From assembly GCA_012799845.1 (NCBI GenBank), contig JAAZKL010000177.1, positions 1 to 14,719 of the forward strand: a DNA stretch of 14,719 nt, read 5' to 3'. A program made the position numbers and the translations under genes. This DNA comes from Clostridiaceae bacterium (GTDB lineage: Bacteria; Bacillota; Clostridia; Acetivibrionales; DTU013). Positions 1 through 5,388 of this stretch are shown one piece after another (within the stretch, counting starts at the first letter, position 1; each line of letters begins with the position of its first letter). The notes beneath the pieces were generated by a model. It worked only from the letters and a program-made list of their open reading frames with translations. It ran no database searches and was not told where the DNA came from.

Positions 1-174
1 CCTCTGGATATTGATTACCAGATCTTCATCGCTATAACCACTCAGGACCACTCGGATAATTGACGGATATTTTGCCCTGATTTCTTTCTGCAACTGGTAG
101 CCGTTCATTCCGGGCATCCGCACATCGGTGATCACCAGGTCTGTCACCTTATGTGCCAGTATAGACAAAGCCTC
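1..174 (-). pseudogene. Response-regulator receiver domain fragment
   Basis: Read on the minus strand, this open frame gives the second half of a CheY-like receiver. It begins EALSILAHKV, runs through DLVITDVRMPGMNG (phosphoacceptor Asp, then the MPGMNG turn) and the VVLSGYSDED strand with the conserved Ser/Thr, and continues off the left edge. The first half of the domain, with the acidic pair that binds magnesium, is missing. The frame abuts the kinase fragment at about 174-177 but lies in a different reading frame, so the kinase frame stops at 144 inside the receiver sequence. An out-of-frame deletion joining two signalling genes or domains explains this best. What is left could not be phosphorylated normally. 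The domain identity is secure; the original gene order is inference. Confidence 0.72.
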
Positions 175-176
175 GT

Positions 177-515
177 AAAAAACGGATCGAATACTTTGCC
201 GATGTATTTTTTGTCGATGCCTGTACCGTTATCTTCGATCCGGCATCGTACAAAGCTGCCCTCTATGTCTGTCTTGATCCTGATCAGCCCCGGTTCACCC
301 GTTTTTTTATCCCTGATGGCACAGGACGCATTGAGTATTATGTTCAGGAAGACCTGGTCTACTTTACTGCTCATTGCATGTATAACAGGGATCTTGCCAA
401 GGTCGAGGCTGACCTCGGCATGGTACTTTATATCGTTTCTCGCAATAAGCAGTGAATTTTGTATGCCTTTATTCAAATCATACTCATCAAACTCATTCTC
501 ACGCCCCTGCCTTGA
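177..515 (-). pseudogene. Histidine kinase ATPase-domain fragment
   Basis: The translation shows a GHKL kinase core: an N-box (KVDQVFLNIILNAS), a G1 box (EDNGTGI) and an F-box (VFDPFF). It ends right after FFT, where a normal kinase continues with a Thr/Lys-rich lid and a GTGLGLS G2 box. The G2 box is absent because the sequence jumps into a receiver fragment. The dimerisation domain with the phosphoacceptor His is also absent: upstream the frame passes into LytTR-like sequence near position 515. The stretch before the N-box (EYDLNKGIQNSLLIARNDIKY) resembles the linker of stress-type sensor kinases that end in a receiver. With both ends truncated it cannot be an active kinase. No convincing start codon or ribosome binding site was found; the frame is open from about 683. 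Confidence 0.75.
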
Positions 516-668
516 AAAAGGTTTTTTGCTCCAGGAATTAAGCGATTCGCGGCTTCTGTAAATCCTGTGCATAGTAAAAACAAGGACTTCGCCTGCCTCG
601 GCTGTAAGGTACAGGATATCGTTTTTGCTTATCAAATGGAAGTCTTCATTATCCTGGAGGGGAAGCCA
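516..668 (-). pseudogene. LytTR-like DNA-binding domain fragment
   Basis: In the same frame as the kinase fragment, the upstream residues read DFHLISKNDILYLTAEAG, then EVLVFT, then RIYRSRESLNSW and KKPF. This follows the first half of a LytTR domain: the strand with DILYLEA, the T-rich strand, the reactive SL..W helix, then PF where a F.R.HRS motif should follow. That motif is missing because the sequence turns into kinase linker after KPF. The frame opens at a TGA at 684-686, inside the flanking repeat cluster, so the N-terminal receiver expected of a LytR/AgrA-type regulator is also gone. The assignment rests on pattern resemblance over about 40 residues and could be a diverged PAS-like sensor instead. 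Confidence 0.5.
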
Positions 669-670
669 AA

Positions 671-750
671 GGGGACGGTCCTGTCAGCGGGACGGTTCTT
701 GTGACATGTCAGGGGGACGGTTCTTGTTAAAGGACCGTCCCCTTGACAGG
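671..750. repeat. GGGGACGGTTCTT/TGACATGTCA interspersed repeat cluster, copy 1
   Basis: Three related units follow one another. A short unit GGGGACGGTCCTGTCA is at 671-686, a long unit with GGGACGGTTCTTGTGACA at 688-705 ending in ATGTCA at 711, and a third GGGGGACGGTTCTTG at 712-726. An inverted copy, GGACCGTCCCCTTGACAGG, is at 732-750. Positions 707-721 and 734-748 form a 15-bp hairpin (one G-T pair) with a 12-base loop. The layout resembles REP/BIME elements, which are mobilised in trans by REP-associated tyrosine transposases; no such gene is present here. The same family recurs at 12773-12860. It lies just downstream of the AAA+ ATPase gene and may act as its transcription terminator. Confidence 0.8.
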
Positions 751-765
751 ATCATCCCATTGACT

Positions 766-2355
766 TTACCTGTTCATATTCGCCTCGAGCCAATCCACGA
801 ACTGCCTGGCTGTTCTCGGCGAGCGGCCATTGTATTGCAGTTCCCACTTCATCGCTTCACTGTGCAGGTACTCCCTGTCGATCTCCAGGCCTCTTTTTTT
901 AGCAATTCCTTCGACGATTTCAAGATATGTTTTCTTATCGGGTGATGAAAACACAACAGTCATCCCGAACCTGTCCGACAGCGAAAGCTTTTCCTGTATG
1001 GTATCTGCAGCCCTTACCTCATCATCGGCGCCGGCGGAAGCCAGGCCTGCTCTTTCACTGAATCTTTCCTTTACCAGGTGCTTCCTGTTGGAGGTGGCAT
1101 ATATGAGCACGTTGTCGGGCTTGATTTCAAGGCCGCCCTCGAGTATCGCCTTCAAAGCTGTAAAGTTTTCATCATTGTCTTCAAAAGACAGGTCGTCAAC
1201 AAACAGTATGAATTTCAGGCTCCTTCCGGCCAGGCGCCTGATGATCAGCGGGAAATCCGCCAGCAGGCCTTTGGGAACTTCGATTATCCGCAGCCCCCTG
1301 TCATGATACTCGTTTGCCAATGCCTTGATAGTGGACGATTTGCCGGTTCCCCTGTCGCCATATAAAAGTATGTTGTTAGCAGGCCTGCCGTCGAGAAAGT
1401 GCAGGGTATTCTGAATGACTTCCTCTCTTTCAAGCTCATATGATATCAGGTCGGAAAACCTCACAGGGTCCGGCGATTCAACGCCGATGAAACTGCCGGT
1501 CGTACCTGTATCCGTTATACTGCTGCCGTCGATACATCTAATACTTTCCTGGTATTCCGTATTAATTCCCGAAAGATTATATACACTTGCCGGAGCAAAT
1601 GCCGGAACACGCCTCCATACGAATGATCTGTACTTCGAGAAAATGCCGCTGCCGCATCTCCTGTGGAACTCAGCCAGTTCTTCTGCACAGTCAGGCCACG
1701 TATCGCTTTTCAGCATCAGTTCCCTGATTTTCCTTGCACGATCCGGTGCAACGGCTCCATCAGGGCCGGATGCTTTCTGTTGCCATGCTGGATTATCGCC
1801 GATCCACGGCGGTAGTTTCATGACCGCTTCCCAGATCGCCTCGTCACCTCCGCTCAGATGCAAAATGACGTCTTTGATCCATTCGGAGCGTATCCCTGCC
1901 AGTGTCTGCAGGTTGGCAAGATCGCTTTTTACAGTGTCCTCCAGAGTCTTCCCCCAAAGTTCTGCCGATACTGCCGAGCCTTTTATTATGGCTGGACCCG
2001 TATCATCACTTCCTGCTGCAAGGAATGCGGCCCCCATCGCCTCCGCTGCAATACTGAATGGGTTCTCCGTATGCAGTATCTTATCGATAAAATAAGCCTT
2101 CAGGCTAAGGCCCGCCTTAAGCAGTTTATAGCCGACCGAGCTGTACAGACCAGTGATCCGGAACAGATCAGGATGCTCAGAGTCTATACATTCAAGTAAA
2201 AAGCACAGTTCGCTTATCAATTCGTCACGGGTCAGTTCCCTGCATAACATAAGCGCTCCGGATGCAAACCTGGCACTGCGGAGAACTGCATGAGCATTAC
2301 CTGCCTGCTCGGCTTTCACCGGAGCCCTACTTTTGATATTTTTATTTTCGGCCAT
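766..2355 (-). CDS. DUF815-type AAA+ ATPase with long N-terminal region
   Basis: A 529-residue protein. The C-terminal half (about 298-529) is a P-loop AAA+ ATPase of the DUF815 type. It has Walker A GDRGTGKS at 333-340, Walker B FILFVDDLSF at 382-391, a sensor-1 strand with TSNRKH at 421-426, an arginine-containing LSDRFGM at 459-465, and a final SPRTARQF helix at 512-519. The N-terminal 295 residues are helical-looking, with no motif I recognise. No signal peptide or membrane segment is visible, so it is probably cytosolic. The family's cellular role is not established, so none is assigned. The ATG start is supported by an AGGTGGG ribosome binding site 8 bases upstream. It stands alone, with decayed signalling genes downstream and a divergent acetyltransferase locus upstream. 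Confidence 0.9.
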   Translation of the reverse strand: MAENKNIKSRAPVKAEQAGNAHAVLRSARFASGALMLCRELTRDELISELCFLLECIDSEHPDLFRITGLYSSVGYKLLKAGLSLKAYFIDKILHTENPFSIAAEAMGAAFLAAGSDDTGPAIIKGSAVSAELWGKTLEDTVKSDLANLQTLAGIRSEWIKDVILHLSGGDEAIWEAVMKLPPWIGDNPAWQQKASGPDGAVAPDRARKIRELMLKSDTWPDCAEELAEFHRRCGSGIFSKYRSFVWRRVPAFAPASVYNLSGINTEYQESIRCIDGSSITDTGTTGSFIGVESPDPVRFSDLISYELEREEVIQNTLHFLDGRPANNILLYGDRGTGKSSTIKALANEYHDRGLRIIEVPKGLLADFPLIIRRLAGRSLKFILFVDDLSFEDNDENFTALKAILEGGLEIKPDNVLIYATSNRKHLVKERFSERAGLASAGADDEVRAADTIQEKLSLSDRFGMTVVFSSPDKKTYLEIVEGIAKKRGLEIDREYLHSEAMKWELQYNGRSPRTARQFVDWLEANMNR

Positions 2356-2541
2356 TGTACATACCCACCTGTCATCAGCATTTTATCAATTAAAATATAC
2401 AGAATATAAATGCAAATGTCCACTGTTCTGGGCTTTTCAGCAGTGACCGCGCACTTTGGGTATCAAGCCGGTCGTTTGCCGTTTCAACCAGAACGGCGGG
2501 CAGGCATGCAAGCCGCCTCACAGGCAATGGTTAAACGCTGG

Positions 2542-2570
2542 TTGGATCCGCCGTGCGGTTATGATATTAT
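2542..2570 (+). promoter_or_regulatory. Candidate sigma-A promoter for the acetyltransferase locus
   Basis: TTGGAT at 2542-2547 and TATTAT at 2565-2570 are separated by 17 bases. A second TATAAT lies at 2577-2582 but lacks a good -35. The promoter faces the broken and intact GNAT genes, 33 bases ahead of the old GTG start. A 6-bp hairpin (GCCGTT/AACGGC, 2478-2497) lies upstream. The rest of 2356-2541, between the divergent ATPase and acetyltransferase loci, shows nothing else I recognise. Confidence 0.4.
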
Positions 2571-2602
2571 TACACATATAATGGGAGATCACGGAGGAAG
2601 CT

Positions 2603-2804
2603 GTGAACATCGAGATAAAAAACTCACTCACCGTATCGCAGCGGATTTTTTTGATTTTTCGCAGTCGGGGGATATCTCCGTGTGCATGATAAATATGACC
2701 CATTCGACTATTTTGGCCCGGTAAGAGTATATGAAAAGTGCGGATTTACAAAAATCACTCAGCAGGGCAACGTTGTGATCATGCGGAAGGAAACTGGGGC
2801 ATAA
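2603..2804 (+). pseudogene. Decayed GNAT acetyltransferase
   Basis: The locus keeps a GGAGG ribosome binding site, a GTG start at 2603 and a first stretch reading VNIEIKNSLT, which resembles the N-terminus of GNAT proteins of the NIEIRxLTPEL type. A shift to the third frame then gives AADFFDFSQSGD, matching the DDFLDFFDN helix that should follow. After another shift the original C-terminus appears: HDKYDPFDYFGPVRVYEKCG, then FTKITQQGNVVIMRKE, ending at TAA 2802-2804. The central acetyl-CoA-binding part is deleted. The whole remnant is about 67 codons against the usual 150-200. Its ribosome binding site and promoter may still drive the intact GNAT gene 10 bases downstream, so the pair was probably an acetyltransferase operon. 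Confidence 0.72.
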
Positions 2805-2814
2805 AGGGCATAAA

Positions 2815-3270
2815 ATGAGTATAAGAAAAGCACGGACAGACGAAGGGCCAATATTGAACAGGATCGCTCTGCGTTCAAAGGCTTACTGGGGATATGACGA
2901 AAGTTTTATTGAAGCATGCAGGGAAGACCTGACGATATCGGAGCAAAAAATAGAAGGAAATCACGTTTATGTCCTGGAAAATTCATCAACGATAATCGGG
3001 TTTTACTGCCTGGCCGCGGAAGGCAGAACCGGCCGCCTGGATTTTTTATTCATAGATCCCGATTATATCGGCAAAGGATATGGAAAGATCCTTTGGGAAA
3101 GCGTCATACATACAGCCAGGGAAATCGGTCTGGATGAATTCACGATAGATTCCGACCCGCATGCCGAGGAATTCTATAAAAAGATGGGTGCAGTCCGCAT
3201 TGGCGAAGTTGAATCGACAGTATTCCGGGGCAGAAAACTTCCGCTGATGAAGATGATGGTCAGCAAGTGA
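2815..3270 (+). CDS. GNAT family N-acetyltransferase
   Basis: A 151-residue single-domain GNAT protein, full length for the family, predicted to transfer an acetyl group from acetyl-CoA to an amine. Motif A is visible as LFIDPDYIGKGYGKILWESV at 78-97, with the pyrophosphate-binding GKGYGK loop at 86-91. The preceding strand (IIGFYCLAAEGRTGRLDFLF) and the C-terminal AEEFYKKMGAVRIGE at 117-131 are the usual motif D and B elements. The start is ATG with a modest AAAGGG ribosome binding site 6 bases away that overlaps the end of the decayed GNAT gene. The substrate cannot be told from sequence; the short form resembles acetyltransferases acting on small molecules or peptide N-termini. It is soluble and cytosolic by appearance. 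Confidence 0.9.
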   Translation: MSIRKARTDEGPILNRIALRSKAYWGYDESFIEACREDLTISEQKIEGNHVYVLENSSTIIGFYCLAAEGRTGRLDFLFIDPDYIGKGYGKILWESVIHTAREIGLDEFTIDSDPHAEEFYKKMGAVRIGEVESTVFRGRKLPLMKMMVSK

Positions 3271-3347
3271 GATTGCAGATAAAATCCTGACGACCTTTGT
3301 ACCTGATGTATTATCTCCTGGCGGATAGTTTGCCATTATATACCCTA

Positions 3348-3390
3348 CACTGATAACTGGTTTTATCGTAATATGGTTATATCGGCAGTG
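3348..3390. other. Imperfect inverted repeat between the GNAT gene and the unknown gene
   Basis: CACTGATAAC at 3348-3357 faces GTTAT at 3376-3380 and CAGTG at 3386-3390, with a 5-base bulge. A T-rich stretch (CATTTTTTATT) follows at 3401-3411. This could be a weak intrinsic terminator for the acetyltransferase gene. Nothing else was recognised in 3271-3494 apart from the ribosome binding site of the next gene. Confidence 0.25.
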
Positions 3391-3494
3391 ATTCTTATCA
3401 CATTTTTTATTGTGCCGCCTCACCGTCAAGTTTACATAATGCATTTACCCCGGCGGAAAGGCGGCCTGATATCTATCAGTAAAGGTGGTTCGAT

Positions 3495-4646
3495 ATGAAT
3501 ATCGCAAATGCAAGAAATGTTGGAGAACACGGCAGTGCAGCGCAAAAATCCATATGGCACTCGATGATGATGCTCGCTCCCTTTGAAGGTGTGGCTATAG
3601 AAAACGGTATTTTTGATAAAGAAAGCATTATTGAAGGTGAAAGCGATTTTTACCGGTTTATGACGACACTATATCAGGATATGTACGGCGATCCCGCGAA
3701 ATATTTCATACCGACAAAACCATATGATGAATATGTACAGAATGTCCTGCCAAACAGGGAAAAGCCCAGGACGGCCGAAAAAGAGCATGTTACAGATGCA
3801 AAAGAATGCAAGCTGCGGAATGCATTCCAGCAGGCTATACAGTTTTATCCCGAAGTTTTTTACAAACTTGGGGCCGCAGCCGATATAGCATGCAGCGGGG
3901 ATTATGAGCTTGTGATTTCGAAATCGAGTTTTGACAGTGTAATGAAATCTTTTAAAAGATCCCATGTTTATATTGAAAACGAATATCGCTTTAAGGCGAT
4001 TCTGGATATGGGACTGCAAATAAGCAAAACCGGGAGCAAATATCACATCTCATCAAAGAGTTACCCAAAGATGTTTTTAGGTCTCCGGGTCCTCTGCAAT
4101 GCTCCCAAAAGCAGGTATAAGTACATGAATTACCTCCGCCTGGATTATAAGGGCTATTACAGGACCATGCCGGAAATCGATGATGTCAAGCGGACCATGA
4201 AAAAGGAACATGCCGGATATATCGATTCGGTCCTGGAATCGTTCAGAGGGCAAAAAATAAGGTATAAAGTAAAGCCGCTCAGGAACATCACATCAGGCTT
4301 CGAATGGAAGATCGACTACAAGCTGAACGGGAAGAATATTTTCGGATTTTATGCCGAACCTGACTATTTGAAACTATGCATTAACTTTAACAGCGCAAAG
4401 AATATAACGGAATTCGGCGAAAAACTCAGAATATCAAATAAGGAGCTTTTTGACTGGTTTTGCGGCAAGTTCCCGGAAAGATTGTGCAAGTGTCCGAATA
4501 ACAGGGTCGTGAGATTCGGGGATACAAAGAGAAGGATATGCGGGTTGTCGAACAGGGCGGAAATAGAGGATCCATCAGATCATGACATTGAAAACAGCAT
4601 AACTGTTATAGAAATGTACCGATCGGGAAGCAAAGCAGCACAATAG
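3495..4646 (+). CDS. Protein of unknown function with C-terminal Cys cluster
   Basis: A 383-residue protein whose family I do not recognise. The ATG follows AAAGGTGG with 6 bases between, a good ribosome binding site. No signal peptide or membrane helix is visible. The middle (about 150-310) is rich in Tyr, Lys and Arg and contains strand-like blocks such as SGFEWKIDYKLNGKNIFGFY. The C-terminal part has four cysteines at about 323, 331, 333 and 349, including an LCKC pair and a later ICGL, spacing that could hold a metal ion. The closing NRAEIEDPSDHDIENSITVI is a second conserved-looking block. It is transcribed alone: the upstream GNAT gene is 224 bases away and the leader region follows 187 bases later. 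A GCCTGTA/TACAGGC hairpin lies at about 4659-4683, without a T-run. Confidence 0.75.
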   Translation: MNIANARNVGEHGSAAQKSIWHSMMMLAPFEGVAIENGIFDKESIIEGESDFYRFMTTLYQDMYGDPAKYFIPTKPYDEYVQNVLPNREKPRTAEKEHVTDAKECKLRNAFQQAIQFYPEVFYKLGAAADIACSGDYELVISKSSFDSVMKSFKRSHVYIENEYRFKAILDMGLQISKTGSKYHISSKSYPKMFLGLRVLCNAPKSRYKYMNYLRLDYKGYYRTMPEIDDVKRTMKKEHAGYIDSVLESFRGQKIRYKVKPLRNITSGFEWKIDYKLNGKNIFGFYAEPDYLKLCINFNSAKNITEFGEKLRISNKELFDWFCGKFPERLCKCPNNRVVRFGDTKRRICGLSNRAEIEDPSDHDIENSITVIEMYRSGSKAAQ

Positions 4647-4770
4647 GTACATGCCTGTAAATTACCTGTACAGGCGAAAAACGTGGATATGAATACTTAC
4701 ACAATGACATCCTGAAGAATTTAGTGATAATCTCAAAGCAGCATCACTATGATCCGCCTGATAAAGCGGA

Positions 4771-4798
4771 TTGCATTATCACGGTTTTGTGATATTAT
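4771..4798 (+). promoter_or_regulatory. Promoter of the His-rich leader transcript
   Basis: TTGCAT (4771-4776) and TATTAT (4793-4798) are 16 bases apart, with TATAAT at 4800-4805 as a possible alternative -10. Transcription would begin close to 4806-4812, about 25 bases before the leader-peptide ATG. Another inverted repeat, ATCCGC/GCGGAT (4752-4757 and 4766-4771), abuts the -35 element. Confidence 0.55.
4777..4794. promoter_or_regulatory. Operator-like dyad in the promoter spacer
   Basis: TATCAC-GGTTTT-GTGATA is a perfect 6+6 dyad with a 6-base centre. It sits between the -35 and -10 boxes, a classic repressor position. Two further half-sites of the same type lie upstream: AGTGAT at 4723-4728 and ATCACT at 4743-4748, themselves inverted. 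The cognate regulator is unknown and no regulator gene is in the window. Confidence 0.5.
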
Positions 4799-4832
4799 TT
4801 ATAATATCGATATCGTGGAGGAAGGATATACC

Positions 4833-4889
4833 ATGCTGCATTATATCAGCCACATAAAAGATACTGATATGCAGCACTTGCACCAATAA
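4833..4889 (+). CDS. Histidine-rich 18-residue leader peptide
   Basis: An ATG 6 bases after a very strong GGAGGAAGGA ribosome binding site (4817-4826) opens an 18-codon reading frame, MLHYISHIKDTDMQHLHQ, ended by TAA at 4887-4889. Histidine is at positions 3, 7, 15 and 17, four of eighteen residues against an ordinary 2 percent or so. Two His codons (CAC TTG CAC) sit just before the stop. These codons lie inside an RNA segment (4873-4884) that can pair with 4912-4923, and an intrinsic terminator follows 94 bases later. This is the architecture of a ribosome-sensing attenuator responding to charged tRNA-His. Two Asp codons (10 and 12) are also present, which matters because an AspRS gene lies downstream. 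The peptide itself probably has no function beyond being translated. Confidence 0.6.
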   Translation: MLHYISHIKDTDMQHLHQ

Positions 4890-4995
4890 GTCGGCATTAG
4901 CGCAGACCGCAGGTGCAGGTGCTTCCGGCCCTGTACCTGTGTGGTTGCTGGTATGGTCTTTTCTCTTTGTATTTGCACATATCACCGCACTGGTA
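4873..4995 (+). promoter_or_regulatory. Alternative RNA stems of a transcription attenuator
   Basis: Successive segments can pair in competing ways. The His-codon segment AGCACTTGCACC (4873-4884) pairs with GGTGCAGGTGCT (4912-4923), 12 bp with one G-U. GCAGGTGC (4915-4922) also pairs with GTACCTGT (4933-4940), 8 bp with two G-U. TACCTGTGTGGT (4934-4945) pairs with ACCGCACTGGTA (4984-4995), 11 of 12 positions. The last segment is the 5' arm of the terminator, so that pairing would be an antiterminator. Weaker alternatives, for example GTACC (4933-4937) with GGTAT (4950-4954), leave the exact logic open. No T-box core sequence is present. Confidence 0.55.
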
Positions 4996-5024
4996 CGATT
5001 TTTGATACCGGTGCGGTGTTTTTT
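4983..5024 (+). terminator. Strong intrinsic terminator of the leader
   Basis: CACCGCACTGGTA (4983-4995) and TACCGGTGCGGTG (5006-5018) form a 13-bp stem with one G-U pair and a 10-base loop, followed directly by six T residues (5019-5024). It ends the leader transcript before the downstream genes unless its 5' arm is sequestered by the upstream antiterminator segment. Confidence 0.88.
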
Positions 5025-5044
5025 ATTCGAGGGGATGTGGTAAC

Positions 5045-5167
5045 ATGCGGCATGCTGACAATGCCGGAATGGACCGGTCGGATAGTATAATGAAATCAAC
5101 GCGGCGGTTATATCCTGGACAAGCGCAGCTTTATTGTGAAACGCAACACAGCAATATGACCATATAA
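5045..5167 (+). CDS. Orphan 40-codon ORF after the attenuator
   Basis: An ATG 10 bases after GAGGGG (5029-5034) opens a 40-codon frame beginning MRHADNAGMDRSDS and ending in TAA at 5165-5167. I recognise no family. It is the first reading frame after the terminator, so it could be a tiny regulated protein, the truncated start of a lost target gene, or chance. The rest of 5168-5253 has no recognisable gene. Confidence 0.25.
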   Translation: MRHADNAGMDRSDSIMKSTRRLYPGQAQLYCETQHSNMTI

Positions 5168-5253
5168 AACTGCCTGAATGTAAATCAGGATATCTCCCGC
5201 CAGGATGTCTTTTTGACGGATTTAGCAGTTTCCCGTTTTGAATAGCTGTTTTC

Positions 5254-5337
5254 TGATATGAATATGGCCGGATCTGGCCGCTGATATGAATATGGCCGGA
5301 TCTGACCGCTGTTATGAATATGGCCGGATCTGACCGC
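5254..5337. repeat. Three tandem 28-bp repeats upstream of aspS
   Basis: Units at 5254-5281, 5282-5309 and 5310-5337 follow the pattern TGATATGAATATGG then CCGGATCTGGCCGC. They differ at two positions only (A to T at base 3, G to A in CTGGCC), and a broken fourth unit (TGTTATGG) follows. Each contains GGCC-GGATCT-GGCC or GGCCGGATCTGACC. They lie 52 bases upstream of the aspS start codon and could be protein-binding sites or replication-slippage products. Confidence 0.9.
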
Positions 5338-5388
5338 TGTTATGGCTATTGCAGTCCCACTACAGACTTTTAGATAAGGAGGATCATT

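Noticed and set aside
2410..2724. 104-codon plus-strand reading frame over the acetyltransferase remnant
   Set aside because: No ribosome binding site or family resemblance at its N-terminus; only its middle overlaps the frame-shifted GNAT remnant.
4659..4683. GCCTGTA/TACAGGC hairpin as terminator of the unknown gene
   Set aside because: The 7-bp stem is not followed by a T-run on the plus strand; kept only as a mention in the gene entry.
4800..5030. T-box riboswitch ahead of the tRNA synthetase gene
   Set aside because: A T-box would be expected for a Firmicute synthetase, but the conserved GGTGG-ACCGCG core is absent; only ACCGCA fragments occur, and the architecture fits a translated leader better.
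4779..5099. 106-codon minus-strand reading frame across the leader
   Set aside because: It runs antisense through the terminator and leader peptide, and its Cys/His/Pro-rich composition looks like chance.
5254..5337. CRISPR array
   Set aside because: The 28-bp units are directly contiguous with no spacers.
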